DNA of 64,000 bases from Arthrobacter sp. (GCA_031277795.1 JAITLQ010000002.1:124001-188000); one strand, 5' to 3'. Counted from the first letter of the stretch, positions 47,727 through 59,229 are shown. Notes: generated from the letters alone by a model not told the origin. Made by a program: numbers and translations.

Positions 47727-50273
47727 TCAGCCGTCGAGGCGCCCGATCCGTGTGACGCGCACCACCGCCTCGCCGGCCTCGTCCGAGGCGTCGAGATCGA
47801 CCTCGGCGTCGAAGCCCCAGTCGTGATCGCCCTCGGGGTCGGCGAAGGCCTGGCGGCAGCGCCACACCCGCTGACCCGAGGCGCCCTTGGCCGGCGTGAT
47901 CGTGATGAGCGAGGGGGAGCGGCCGCCCGGGCCGTCGTCCAGATCCTCGTGCTCGGCGAAGTAGTCATCCATCATGTCGGCCCAGGCGTCCGCGTCGAAG
48001 CCGGTCTCGCCGTCCAGGGCCCCGAGCGCGCGGTCGTCCTCCGCGCCGAAGAGCTTGACGCGGCGGAAGAGCTGGTTGCGCACCATCACCTTGAAGGCGC
48101 GCTCGTGGTCGGTCAGGCGCGAGGGCGCCTTGGCGATCTCCTCGGCCGTGTCCTCCGGGGCCTTGCCTGCGGCAAGCGCCTCCCACTCGTCGAGGAGCGA
48201 GGAGTCGGTCTGCTCGATGATTTCGCCGAGCCACACCACGATGTCCTGGAGGCTGTCGGTGCGGTCCTCCTGCGGGATGGTCTGCCGCAGGGCCTTGTAG
48301 GCGTCGGTGAGGTAGCGCAGCAGCACGCCCTCGGAGCGGGCCAGCTGGTAATACTGCACGTAGTCGCCGAAGTCCATGGCGCGCTCGAACATGTCGCGCA
48401 CCACCGACTTGGGCTTGAGCTCCTGATCGGAGAGCCAGGCGGCGCCCTGGCGGTACTGCTCGAACGCGGCCTGCAGGGTCTCCTCGAGCGGGCGCGTCTC
48501 CGTGATGAGGTCCAGCCGCGCCATGCGCTCGTTGTACTCGATGCCGTCGGCCTTCATCGCGGCGACGGCCTCGCCCTTGGCCTTCTTGATCTGGGCGCCG
48601 ATGACCTGGCGCGGGCTCTCCAGGGTCGCCTCGATGACCGAGAGCACGTCGAGGGCGTGCGAGGGGTCCTCCGGCGAGAACATCTCCAGGGCCGCGATGG
48701 CAAAGCCGGAGAGCGGCTGGTTGAGCGCGAAGTTCTCCTGCAGCGTCACGGTGAGGCGCAGGTGGTTGCCGTAGCGGTCGGGCTGGGCGGTGCGCTCGAT
48801 GACGCCGGTGGCCAGGAGCTCCCGGACGATGCCGAGGGCGCGCAGGAGGTGCTCGCGCTGACGCACCGGCGGCTCGTGATTCTCGGTGAGCAGGGTGCGC
48901 GCCGCGCGGAAGGAATCGTCCTCGCGGGCCAGCAGGTTCAGGATCATCGAGTTGGTGACCTTGAAGGAGCTGTTCAGCGGCTCGGGATCCGCGTTCACGA
49001 GGCGCTCGAAGGTCTTCTCCGTCCACGAGACGAAGCCCTGCGGCGCCTGCTTCTTCTTGACCTGCCGCAGCTTCTTTTGGTCGTCCCCGAACTTGCCGCG
49101 GGCCTTGGCCATGGCCTTGGCGTTCTCGATGTCGTGTTCGGGGGCCTGCACCACCACGTCACCGGCGGTGTCGTAGCCGGCGCGGCCCGCGCGGCCGGCG
49201 ATCTGGTGGAACTCGCGGGCGCCAAGGTGCCGCGTGCGGTCGCCGTCGAACTTCGACAGGGCGGTGATGAGCACGGTGCGGATGGGGACGTTGATGCCCA
49301 CGCCCAGCGTGTCGGTGCCGCAGATGACCTTGAGCAGGCCCGACTGCGCCAGCTGCTCCACGAGGCGGCGGTACTTGGGGAGCATGCCGGCGTGGTGCAC
49401 GCCGATGCCCTGGCGGACCAGCTTGTTCAGGACCTTGCCGAAGCCGGCGGAGAAGCGGAAGCCGCCGATCAGCTCGCCGATTCTGTCCTTCTCCTCCCGC
49501 GTGCACAGGTTCACCGACAGCAGCGATTGCGCGCGCTCGATCGCCTCGAGCTGGCTGAAGTGCACCACGTACACGGGAGCCCGGTGCGTCTGCACGAGCT
49601 CCTCGAGCGTCTCCTGCACGGGCTCGAGGCCGTAGTGGTGATAGAGCGGGATGGGGCGCTCGGCGCCGGAGACCGTCACGGTCGTGCGCCCCGTGCGCCG
49701 CGTCAGGTCCTCCTCGAAGAAGGCCGTGGGGCCCAGGGTCGCCGAGAGCAGGAGGAACTGCGCCTGCGGGAGCGTGATGAGCGGGACCTGCCAGGCCCAG
49801 CCGCGCTGGGGGTCCGCGTAGAAGTGGAACTCGTCCATGATGACGGCGCCCACGTCGGCGTCCTCGCCGTGGCGCAGGGCCAGGTTGGCCACGATCTCGG
49901 CCGTGCAGCAGATGATCGGGGCGTCGGGGTTGACGGCCGAGTCGCCCGTCACCATGCCCACGTTGGCGGCGCCGAAGATGGAGATGAGGTCGAAGAACTT
50001 CTCGCTCACGAGCGCCTTGATGGGTGCCGTGTAGTAGCTGCGCTGGCCGCGGGCCAGGGCCACGAAGTGGGCGGCGACGGCCACCATCGACTTCCCGGAG
50101 CCCGTGGGCGTCGCGAGGATGACGTTGTTCCCCTCCACGAGCTCCATGACGGCCTCGTCCTGGGCGGGGTAGAGGCTCAGCCCGCGATCGCTCACCCAGT
50201 CGGTGAACGCCTCGTAGGCCGCCTCTGGCAGCTGGGCGGAGGTGACGGTTGGCACGCGATCGGCAAGGTTCAT
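47727..50273 (-). CDS. Ski2-like DEAD/DEAH helicase with DUF3516-type C-terminus
   Basis: An 848-residue superfamily 2 helicase. RecA-like domain 1 has the Q region LYPAQDEAVME, Walker A ATPTGSGKS (about 54-62), Walker B DEFHFYAD in place of DEVH, and SATL. Domain 2 has GTDTLGVGINVPIRTV and motif VI HQIAGRAGRAGYD. The remaining 400 residues match the layout of the actinobacterial DUF3516 group, with no known role. The ATG at 50273 was chosen because the frame upstream overlaps the divergent tam gene. RNA turnover or repair is possible by family analogy. Confidence 0.87.
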   Translation of the reverse strand: MNLADRVPTVTSAQLPEAAYEAFTDWVSDRGLSLYPAQDEAVMELVEGNNVILATPTGSGKSMVAVAAHFVALARGQRSYYTAPIKALVSEKFFDLISIFGAANVGMVTGDSAVNPDAPIICCTAEIVANLALRHGEDADVGAVIMDEFHFYADPQRGWAWQVPLITLPQAQFLLLSATLGPTAFFEEDLTRRTGRTTVTVSGAERPIPLYHHYGLEPVQETLEELVQTHRAPVYVVHFSQLEAIERAQSLLSVNLCTREEKDRIGELIGGFRFSAGFGKVLNKLVRQGIGVHHAGMLPKYRRLVEQLAQSGLLKVICGTDTLGVGINVPIRTVLITALSKFDGDRTRHLGAREFHQIAGRAGRAGYDTAGDVVVQAPEHDIENAKAMAKARGKFGDDQKKLRQVKKKQAPQGFVSWTEKTFERLVNADPEPLNSSFKVTNSMILNLLAREDDSFRAARTLLTENHEPPVRQREHLLRALGIVRELLATGVIERTAQPDRYGNHLRLTVTLQENFALNQPLSGFAIAALEMFSPEDPSHALDVLSVIEATLESPRQVIGAQIKKAKGEAVAAMKADGIEYNERMARLDLITETRPLEETLQAAFEQYRQGAAWLSDQELKPKSVVRDMFERAMDFGDYVQYYQLARSEGVLLRYLTDAYKALRQTIPQEDRTDSLQDIVVWLGEIIEQTDSSLLDEWEALAAGKAPEDTAEEIAKAPSRLTDHERAFKVMVRNQLFRRVKLFGAEDDRALGALDGETGFDADAWADMMDDYFAEHEDLDDGPGGRSPSLITITPAKGASGQRVWRCRQAFADPEGDHDWGFDAEVDLDASDEAGEAVVRVTRIGRLDG

Positions 50274-50283
50274 GATGGGCACC

Positions 50284-50289
50284 AGCCTA
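50284..50289 (-). promoter_or_regulatory. -10 box of the helicase gene
   Basis: On the minus strand TAGGCT is followed by ten bases and the ATG at 50273, predicting a leader of about three bases. Confidence 0.5.
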
Positions 50290-50336
50290 CTGGGAGCCCT
50301 CGGCGATGGGGGTTTCCTCCCCGGCGCGGGCTGGCC

Positions 50337-50342
50337 TAGCGT
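50337..50342 (+). promoter_or_regulatory. -10 box of tam, leaderless
   Basis: TAGCGT is followed by seven bases and the ATG at 50350. Confidence 0.6.
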
Positions 50343-50349
50343 GGGCGGC

Positions 50350-51138
50350 ATGCACTGGGATCCGGAACAGTACGTCCGCTTTGCCGACCACCGCGAGCGG
50401 CCCTTCCACGAGCTCGTCGCCCGTGTGGGGGCGCAGGATCCGGCCAGCGTCATCGACCTCGGGTGCGGTCCGGGCACGGCCACCGCCACGCTGGCCGCGC
50501 GCTGGCCGGGGGCCGAGGTGCTCGGCCTCGATGCCTCCCCGGAGATGATCGGGGACGCCCAGCGCCTCGCGACGCCGCGCCTGCGCTTTGCTGTGGCGGA
50601 CGCCCGCGCCGTGGACGTGAGCGGGGCCGACCTCGTGGTCTCCAACGCCATGCTGCAGTGGTTGCCCGACCACCGGGAGCTGCTGGCGCGGTGGCGCGGG
50701 GAGCTCAAGCCGGGGGCCTGGCTGGCCTTCCAGGTGCCAGGCAACTTCGACGCCCCGAGCCACGCCCTCATGCGGGAGGTCGCGGCGAGGCCCCGGTGGG
50801 CCCCGGCGCTGGCCGGCGTGCTGCGCGGGGGAGACAGCGTCAACACGCCGCTGCGCTACGCCGAGGGCTTCCTCGCCGCCGGGTGGCGGGTCGACGCCTG
50901 GGAGACCACCTATGTGCAGTGGCTGCCCGGCGCCGACCCGGTGCTCGAGTGGGTGCGCGGGACGGGGCTGCGGCCCGTGCTCGACGTCCTGGACCCCGAC
51001 GACGCCGCGGCGTTCGAGGCGGAGTACGGCGCGGAGCTGCGCCGGGCCTACCCCGCGTCCGTCGGCGCCGACGGGACAGCGCTCACGGCGCTGCCGTTCC
51101 GCCGCATCTTTGTTGTCGCGCGCCGTCCGCTCGCCTGA
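50350..51138 (+). CDS. tam: Trans-aconitate 2-methyltransferase-like
   Basis: A class I SAM-dependent methyltransferase of 262 residues. The opening MHWDPEQYVRFADHRERPF is typical of Tam. The SAM loop is VIDLGCGPGTATATLAARWP (about 37-56), with VLGLDASPEMI next and LVVSNAMLQWLPDH as the catalytic-face motif. The C-terminus FRRIFVVARR also fits. Tam methylates trans-aconitate, a spontaneous inhibitor of aconitase. Other small acids cannot be excluded. The ATG was set from the leaderless promoter. The gene is divergent from the helicase gene across 76 bases. Confidence 0.85.
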   Translation: MHWDPEQYVRFADHRERPFHELVARVGAQDPASVIDLGCGPGTATATLAARWPGAEVLGLDASPEMIGDAQRLATPRLRFAVADARAVDVSGADLVVSNAMLQWLPDHRELLARWRGELKPGAWLAFQVPGNFDAPSHALMREVAARPRWAPALAGVLRGGDSVNTPLRYAEGFLAAGWRVDAWETTYVQWLPGADPVLEWVRGTGLRPVLDVLDPDDAAAFEAEYGAELRRAYPASVGADGTALTALPFRRIFVVARRPLA

Positions 51139-51200
51139 ACATCGGGAACCGGAGGGTTCGGGGCCCGACGGCGGGTGAGCGGCGCGGGCGGGCCGGCCGG

Positions 51201-51845
51201 CTACCAGCCGCGTGCGCGCCAGGCCCCGAGCGAGGCTCGCTCGGCGCCCAGCGTGGTGCCCTCGCCGTGGCCGGGCAGGACGCGCGCCTCGTCGCCGAAG
51301 GCGCCGAAGATGCGCTCCTCGACGTCGCCGAGGAGCGAGGCGAAGCGGGCCGGGTCGTGGTCCGTGTTGCCGACGCCGCCCGGGAAGAGGCTGTCTCCCG
51401 TGAAGAGGAGCGTCGCGCCGGGGCGGCGCAGGACGAGGGCGATGGAGCCGGGGGTGTGCCCGCGCAGGCCGATCACCTCGAGGCGCAGGGGTCCGCAGGC
51501 GAGCGTGTCGCCGTGACCCACCGGCTCGCCGATGGTGACGCCGCGCTGAGACTCGATCGCGGCGACGTCGTCGGCCCCCGCTGCCAGCCGCGCCCCGCCA
51601 AAGGCGGGCAGGGCGCGCGTGTGATCCCAGTGAGCGTGGGTCGTGACGACGAGGAGCTCGCCCGCCTCGCACGTTCCGGCGGCCAGGAGTTCGCGCAGGG
51701 CGGGTGCGTCGTCGGCGGCGTCGATCAGGATCTGCGCGCCGCTCGCGCGGTCGTTGATGAGATAGCAGCGGTTGTCCATCTCGGAGACGGACAGGGAGTG
51801 CACGCTGAGGGCGTCATCGGAGAAGATCTCTACGGGGGATGGCAT
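51201..51845 (-). CDS. MBL-fold metallo-hydrolase
   Basis: The 214-residue protein has the metallo-beta-lactamase signature THAHWDH (about 69-75), further ligands in GHTPGSIAL and LFTGDSLFPGG, and the last His in LPGHGEGTTLG. The substrate pocket pattern is that of the hydroxyacylglutathione hydrolase-like group. In actinobacteria these may act on mycothiol or other thioesters, but that is inference. The start at 51845 was chosen because longer frames upstream overlap the divergent GntR gene. Confidence 0.85.
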   Translation of the reverse strand: MPSPVEIFSDDALSVHSLSVSEMDNRCYLINDRASGAQILIDAADDAPALRELLAAGTCEAGELLVVTTHAHWDHTRALPAFGGARLAAGADDVAAIESQRGVTIGEPVGHGDTLACGPLRLEVIGLRGHTPGSIALVLRRPGATLLFTGDSLFPGGVGNTDHDPARFASLLGDVEERIFGAFGDEARVLPGHGEGTTLGAERASLGAWRARGW

Positions 51846-51851
51846 GCCCCC

Positions 51852-51857
51852 ACGGTA
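51852..51857 (-). promoter_or_regulatory. -10 box of the MBL gene, leaderless
   Basis: On the minus strand TACCGT is followed by six bases (GGGGGC) and the ATG at 51845. It lies in the 45-base divergent gap with the GntR gene. Confidence 0.55.
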
Positions 51858-51890
51858 GACGCTCAGATCCACGGAAGCAGGAGACACCAG

Positions 51891-52259
51891 GTGGCGATCC
51901 TCGAGAACTTCAGCCCCAACGACGCGGGCGAGCCGCCGTACCGCCAGGTGCGCCGCGCCATCGCGGCCGGCATCGCCTCCGGCGAGATCGCGGTGGGGGA
52001 GCGGCTGCCGAGCGTCCGGGCCCTCGCCGCCCAGCTCGGGCTCGCCGCCAACACGGCAGCCAAGGTCTACAAGGAGCTCGAGGAGGCCGGCCTCGTCGAG
52101 ACCCGCGGACGCAACGGCACCGTGGTGACCGGGCGCGGGGCACACGTCCCGGCGAAGGTGCTCGGCGCCGTCGAGCGCCTGGCCCAGCTGGCCCACGAGG
52201 CCGGGATGGAGCCGGAGGCCGTGGCGGGGCTCGTGCGCGCGGCGCTGGCGGGGAGGTAG
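51891..52259 (+). CDS. GntR-family regulator, YtrA-like
   Basis: The 122-residue protein has an N-terminal winged helix, PPYRQVRRAIAAGIASGEI and ERLPSVRALAAQLGLAANTA with KELEEAGLVETRGRNGT. It is followed only by a short helical tail, which is the YtrA subgroup layout without a ligand domain. The GTG at 51891 has AGGAGA 8 bases upstream. Such regulators usually control their own operon, often with transport genes. Here the next gene (three bases on) is an SRPBCC protein, and the divergent gene is the MBL enzyme, so both are candidate targets. Confidence 0.88.
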   Translation: MAILENFSPNDAGEPPYRQVRRAIAAGIASGEIAVGERLPSVRALAAQLGLAANTAAKVYKELEEAGLVETRGRNGTVVTGRGAHVPAKVLGAVERLAQLAHEAGMEPEAVAGLVRAALAGR

Positions 52260-52262
52260 CCG

Positions 52263-52709
52263 GTGCGCGGCTTCGAGCTCGTCACCCATCTGCCCGTGCC
52301 GGTGCGGGCGGTGTTCGACGCCTCGCTCAGCATCGACGCGCACCTCGGGTCCATGCGCTTCTCGCGCGAGCGGGCGATCGCCGGCGTGACGAGCGGCACG
52401 ATCGGCCTGGGCCAGAGCGTGACGTGGCGCGCGTGGCACGGAGGCGTGCCCTTCACCATGACCTCGATCATCAGCGAGCTCGAGGAGCCGCGCCGCTTCG
52501 TCGACGAGCAGGTGGCCGGGCCGTTCGGTGCGTTCAGGCACGAGCACCTCTTCGAGCCGGCCGGCGGCGGGACGCGGATGGTCGACCGCCTGCGCCTGGC
52601 CTCCCCCGTGGCCGGGTTCGTCGTGGAGCCGGTGCTCCTGGTGCCCTACGTGCGCCACCTCATCCGCGTGCGCAACCGCTTCCTCTTGCGTTCGCTCCTG
52701 GCTGGATGA
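52263..52709 (+). CDS. SRPBCC (START-like) family protein
   Basis: The 148-residue protein has the pattern of the SRPBCC helix-grip fold: first strand RGFELVTHLPVPVRAVFDAS, middle strands VTWRAWHGGVPFTMTSIIS and VDEQVAGPFGAFRHEHLF, then GGTRMVDRLRLASP and a long C-terminal helix. The DEQ-GPF-x-HEHxF pattern is typical of cell-division/polyketide-cyclase-like members of unknown function. It starts three bases after the GntR gene and ends just before uvrA. Confidence 0.8.
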   Translation: MRGFELVTHLPVPVRAVFDASLSIDAHLGSMRFSRERAIAGVTSGTIGLGQSVTWRAWHGGVPFTMTSIISELEEPRRFVDEQVAGPFGAFRHEHLFEPAGGGTRMVDRLRLASPVAGFVVEPVLLVPYVRHLIRVRNRFLLRSLLAG

Positions 52710-52743
52710 GAGGCGCGTGACAGTTCCTGTCGGGGGATCCAAC

Positions 52744-52749
52744 TAGACT
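52744..52749 (+). promoter_or_regulatory. -10 box of uvrA, leaderless
   Basis: TAGACT is followed by seven bases and the GTG at 52757. No SOS-type palindrome is visible upstream. Confidence 0.6.
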
Positions 52750-52756
52750 CGCGCAC

Positions 52757-55642
<2,886 letters not shown>

Positions 55643-55673
55643 CCGCGGCGGCGCGCCGCCCGCGACACGACTG

Positions 55674-55691
55674 CATGCCCCGTGGGGCATG
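55674..55691. promoter_or_regulatory. 8-2-8 inverted repeat upstream of the HAD gene
   Basis: CATGCCCC, GT, GGGGCATG is a perfect inverted repeat centred about 50 bases before the predicted transcript start of the HAD/plsC unit and 31 bases after the uvrA stop. It could be an operator or a weak terminator of uvrA. Confidence 0.5.
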
Positions 55692-55713
55692 GATAAGGGG
55701 CGGCGCGCATGCC

Positions 55714-55730
55714 GGTGGCAGAATGCCACC
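55714..55730 (+). promoter_or_regulatory. Palindrome overlapping the -10 of the HAD gene
   Basis: GGTGGCA, GAA, TGCCACC is a perfect 7-3-7 inverted repeat. It contains the -10 candidate CAGAAT (55719-55724), which is seven bases before the GTG at 55732. Binding of a dimeric protein here would block the promoter; in a longer transcript it would fold over the start codon. Confidence 0.5.
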
Positions 55731-55731
55731 C

Positions 55732-56427
55732 GTGGTGATCCCCTCTACCCGTCAGTACCCCCGCGCCGTTCTGTTCGACCTGGACGGCACCCTTGTCGAC
55801 CCGGCCGGTGGCATCACGCGCGGGATCGAACACGGCCTCGTGGCCAACGCCCTGCCCGTTCCGGACCAAGCGGTCCTCGACGAGCTCGTGGGCCCCCCGC
55901 TCGCGATCGGGCTCGAGGAGCTGGCCGGCGTCCCGGCGGAGTCCATCCCCGCCGTCGTGCGCGACTACCGCGCCTGGTATCGGGAGCGGGGCATCGCCCT
56001 CTCCCGGGTGTACCCGGGCGTGACCGAGGCCCTCGCCGCGCTCAAGGACGCCGGCGTGCGCCTCGCCGTCGTGACGTCGAAGCCCACGCCGCTCGCGCGA
56101 ACGCTCCTGGCCCACCACGGCCTCGACTCGCTGTTTGAGGTCATCGTCGGCACGAGCGCCGACGAGACGGCGGCGCCGGCCCCCGGCGGCGCCAAGGACC
56201 ACCTGCTGCGCGAGGCGGCCGACGCCCTCGGGGTTCAGCCGGCCGAGTGCACCATGGTGGGGGATCGCCGTTTCGACATCTTGGCCGCCAAGGCCACCGG
56301 AGCGCGCTCGCTCGGTGCAGGATGGGGTTTCGCCCCCGCGAACGAACTGGCGCAGGCCGGGGCGGACGCGGAGATCGCGGCACCGCACGAGCTGCGCGGC
56401 GCCCTGCTCCTGACGGAGGAAGCATGA
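55732..56427 (+). CDS. HAD-superfamily phosphatase, Gph-like
   Basis: The 231-residue protein has HAD motif I AVLFDLDGTLVD (nucleophile Asp and acid Asp), a helical cap, motif II in LAVVTSKP, Lys in motif III near GGAKDHLL, and motif IV MVGDRRFDILAAKATGA. This is the phosphoglycolate-phosphatase-like subgroup (HAD-IA), and the true substrate is unknown. I chose the GTG at 55732 from the -10 box; an ATG three codons earlier is possible. The stop overlaps the plsC start, so the two are coupled. Confidence 0.83.
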   Translation: MVIPSTRQYPRAVLFDLDGTLVDPAGGITRGIEHGLVANALPVPDQAVLDELVGPPLAIGLEELAGVPAESIPAVVRDYRAWYRERGIALSRVYPGVTEALAALKDAGVRLAVVTSKPTPLARTLLAHHGLDSLFEVIVGTSADETAAPAPGGAKDHLLREAADALGVQPAECTMVGDRRFDILAAKATGARSLGAGWGFAPANELAQAGADAEIAAPHELRGALLLTEEA

Positions 56428-57089
56428 GAATCGATCCGCTCAAGGCCGTCGCGGCCATCCTCATTAAGACGGTGTTCAGGCCGACGGTGACGGGGCTGGA
56501 GAACGTGCCGAAGGAGGGCGGCTTCGTCGTCGCCTCGAATCACCTCTCCTTCTTCGACTCCGTCATCATCCAGGCGCTCATGCCGCGCAAGGTGAGCTTC
56601 TTCGCCAAGGCCGAGTACTTCACGACGCCCGGAGTCAAGGGTCGACTCATGAAGGCGTTCTTCACGGGCGTGGGGTCCATCCCCGTGCAGCGCGGAGAGC
56701 AGGCGGCCTCCGTTGCGGCGCTCGATCAGCTCGTGGAGATCCTCGACAAGGGCGACGGCGTGGGCATCTATCCAGAGGGCACCCGCTCGAGGGACGGCCT
56801 GCTCTACCGCGGCCGCACCGGCGTGGGTTGGCTGGCCCTGACGACCGGCGTGCCGGTGGTCCCTGTGGGGCTCATCGGCACGGACAAGCTGCAGCCGGCC
56901 GGCTCCAATCGCATCCGCCTGCACCGCTTCACGATGCACATCGGCGCGCCGCTGCAGTTCGAGCACCCCGGCGCCAAGCACCCGCTGCCCATGCGCCGCA
57001 AGGTCACCGACGAGATCGTCGACGCCATCGCCGAGCTCTCGGGCCAGGAGCGCGCGGCCGGTTACAACCAGTCGCCGAGCGTGGAGTAG
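56424..57089 (+). CDS. plsC: 1-acyl-sn-glycerol-3-phosphate acyltransferase (PlsC-like)
   Basis: A membrane-associated acyltransferase of 221 residues for phosphatidic acid synthesis. It has the catalytic motif SNHLSFFDSV (HX4D), the substrate motif GIYPEGTRSRDG (about 113-124) and VPVVPVGLIGT. The N-terminal segment IDPLKAVAAILIKTVF is the membrane-binding helix. The ATG overlaps the stop of the HAD phosphatase gene. Other lysophospholipid acyl acceptors are possible within this family. Confidence 0.9.
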   Translation: MRIDPLKAVAAILIKTVFRPTVTGLENVPKEGGFVVASNHLSFFDSVIIQALMPRKVSFFAKAEYFTTPGVKGRLMKAFFTGVGSIPVQRGEQAASVAALDQLVEILDKGDGVGIYPEGTRSRDGLLYRGRTGVGWLALTTGVPVVPVGLIGTDKLQPAGSNRIRLHRFTMHIGAPLQFEHPGAKHPLPMRRKVTDEIVDAIAELSGQERAAGYNQSPSVE

Positions 57090-57104
57090 GCGGCCTCCAG
57101 CAAC

Positions 57105-57153
57105 GCCCGACGGTGCGCCGCGGCACCCCAGGTGCCGCGCCGCACCGTCGGGC
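57105..57153 (+). terminator. 23-bp near-perfect hairpin after plsC
   Basis: Arms 57105-57127 (starting GCCCGACGGTGCGCCGC) and 57131-57153 pair at 22 of 23 positions around a CCA loop, 16 bases after the plsC stop. There is no U tract. Confidence 0.75.
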
Positions 57154-57270
57154 ATCCCGGCTCCCCCGGCCGCGCCGAGGGTGTGGGTGCGCGGAGGGCT
57201 CGGACGCGGACGGTGCGCGCGGCGCGCCGCGGGCGGGCCGGTCCGATGCCGTCCCGTCGCCCCGGGGCGC

Positions 57271-57276
57271 TAGGGT
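57271..57276 (+). promoter_or_regulatory. -10 box of uvrC, leaderless
   Basis: TAGGGT is followed by seven bases and the ATG at 57284. GAGG lies within the spacer, but only one base from the start. Confidence 0.6.
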
Positions 57277-57283
57277 TTGAGGC

Positions 57284-59191
57284 ATGCCGGATCCAGCCTC
57301 CTACCGCCCCAAGACCGGGGAAATCCCCACCGATCCGGGCGTGTACCGCTTCAGGGATCCCCACGGTCGAGTCATCTACGTCGGCAAGGCGAAGAACCTG
57401 CGCCAGCGGCTCACGTCCTACTTCCAGGACCCGCGCCACCTCACGCCCAAGACGCGCACGATGGTCACGACGGCCGGCAGCGTCGAGTGGACGGTGGTGG
57501 CGAGCGAGCAGGAGTCGCTGCAGCTCGAGTTCACGTGGATCAAGGAGTTCGCTCCGCGGTTCAACATCATGTTCCGCGACGACAAGACCTACCCCTACCT
57601 TGCCGTGACGATGGGGGAGCAGTACCCCCGCGCCCTCGTGATGCGCGGGGACAAGCGCAAGGGCACCAAGTACTTCGGCCCGTTCTACCCGGCCAAGGCG
57701 GTGCGAGAGACGCTGGACACCGTGCTGCGCGTCTTCCCCGTCCGCTCGTGCTCCTCCGGCGTGTTCAACCGCGCCCAGCGCAGCGGGCGGCCCTGCCTAC
57801 TCGGTTACATCGCCAAGTGTTCGGCCCCCTGCGTGGGCCGCATCAGCCCCCAGGAACACCGCGAGCTGGCCCAGGAGCTGTGCGACTTCATGGGAGGGGA
57901 CGGGCAGCGCTTCATCCGCGAGCTCGAGCGGCGCATGGCGGCCGCCGCCGCGGAGATGGACTACGAGGCGGCCGCGCGGCACCGCGACGACATCGCGGCG
58001 CTGCGGCGCGTGTTCGAGCGCAACGCCGTGGTGTTGGACGAGGGCGTCGATGCCGACATCTTTGGGGTGGAGGAGGACGACCTCGAGGCGGCGGTCCAGG
58101 TCTTCCACGTGCGCGGAGGGCGCATCCGCGGCCAGCGCGGCTGGGTCATGGAAAAGGTCGAGGACGTGTCCCTCGAACAACTCCTCGAGCAGCTGCTCCA
58201 GCAGGTCTACGGCGACATGGAGGACGCAGGCCGGCTACCCCGCGAGGTGCTCGTCCCCGAGCTACCGGAGGACGCCGACGCCCTCACCGCGTGGCTCACG
58301 CAGCGCCGCGGCGCCAAGGTCAAGCTCAAGGTGGCCCAGCGCGGCCCCAAGAAGGAGCTCGCCGCCACGGTCCAGGAGAACGCCAGGCAGGCCCTGGCCC
58401 TGCACAAGGCGCGGCGGGCCGGCGACGTCACGGTCCGCTCGGCCGGGCTGCAACAGATCCAGGACGCGCTGGGGCTGCCCGAGCCGCCGCTGCGCATGGA
58501 GGGCTACGACAACTCCCACGTCTCCGGCACCAACGTCGTGGGCTCCATGGTGGTCTTCGAAGACGGCCTGCCCAAGAAGAGCGACTACCGTCGCTTCAAG
58601 GTGACGGGGGACGCGGCGCGGGACGACACCTCGTCCATGTACGACGTCATCTCCCGGCGCTTTCAGTACTACCTCGAGGAGCTCGCGGGGGAGGACGAGC
58701 TGCGCTCCGGCGAGGTGAGCGCGGAGGCCGCCACGCCGGCGCGCTTCTCCTACCCGCCGAGCCTCGTGGTGGTGGACGGCGGCCCGCCGCAGGTCGCCGC
58801 CGCCCAGCAGGCCCTCGACGACCTCGGGATCACCGAGATCTCCGTGGTGGGCCTGGCCAAGCGCCTCGAGGAGGTCTGGGTGCCAGGGGACGAGTTCCCC
58901 GTGATCCTTCCCCGCGATTCGGAGGGGCTCTACCTGCTGCAGCGCCTGCGCGACGAGTCGCACCGCTTCGCGATCACCTTCCACCGCGAGCGCCGCGGCA
59001 AGTCGATGCTGGTCTCCGTGCTGGACGACGTGGCCGGGCTGGGGCCGGCCAAGAAGGCGGCGCTGCTCAAGCACTTCGGTTCGGTTAAGAAGATGAAGGC
59101 GGCCAGCCCGGAGGAGCTCACGCAGGTCAAGGGCGTGGGGCCCAGCCTGGCCCAGGCGGTGCACGCGGCCCTGCACGACGACGCGGCCTAG
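57284..59191 (+). CDS. uvrC: Excinuclease ABC subunit C
   Basis: UvrC makes both incisions around damage bound by UvrB. The 635 residues show an N-terminal GIY-YIG nuclease (GVYRFRDPHGRVIYVGKAKN, about 19-38), a central cysteine-containing segment, the UVR domain for UvrB contact (MAAAAAEMDYEAAARHRDDI, about 208-227), and an RNase H-like endonuclease with GYDNSHVSGTN and VVVDGGPPQV. Tandem helix-hairpin-helix motifs end the protein (LGPAKKAALLKHFGSVKKM and GVGPSLAQAV). It heads the conserved cluster uvrC-rapZ-yvcK-whiA. Confidence 0.97.
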   Translation: MPDPASYRPKTGEIPTDPGVYRFRDPHGRVIYVGKAKNLRQRLTSYFQDPRHLTPKTRTMVTTAGSVEWTVVASEQESLQLEFTWIKEFAPRFNIMFRDDKTYPYLAVTMGEQYPRALVMRGDKRKGTKYFGPFYPAKAVRETLDTVLRVFPVRSCSSGVFNRAQRSGRPCLLGYIAKCSAPCVGRISPQEHRELAQELCDFMGGDGQRFIRELERRMAAAAAEMDYEAAARHRDDIAALRRVFERNAVVLDEGVDADIFGVEEDDLEAAVQVFHVRGGRIRGQRGWVMEKVEDVSLEQLLEQLLQQVYGDMEDAGRLPREVLVPELPEDADALTAWLTQRRGAKVKLKVAQRGPKKELAATVQENARQALALHKARRAGDVTVRSAGLQQIQDALGLPEPPLRMEGYDNSHVSGTNVVGSMVVFEDGLPKKSDYRRFKVTGDAARDDTSSMYDVISRRFQYYLEELAGEDELRSGEVSAEAATPARFSYPPSLVVVDGGPPQVAAAQQALDDLGITEISVVGLAKRLEEVWVPGDEFPVILPRDSEGLYLLQRLRDESHRFAITFHRERRGKSMLVSVLDDVAGLGPAKKAALLKHFGSVKKMKAASPEELTQVKGVGPSLAQAVHAALHDDAA

Positions 59192-59223
59192 CCGGCGTGG
59201 GCCCCGCGGCCTCCGCACGCGGA

Positions 59224-59229
59224 TAGGGT
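59224..59229 (+). promoter_or_regulatory. -10 box of rapZ, leaderless
   Basis: TAGGGT is followed by seven bases and the ATG at 59237. GGGAG in the spacer is one base from the start. Confidence 0.6.

Noticed and set aside
51139-51200. GAACCGGAGGGTTC palindrome between tam and the MBL gene as an operator.
   Set aside because: It lies between two convergent gene ends, not at a promoter, and is short. It may be a weak terminator at most.
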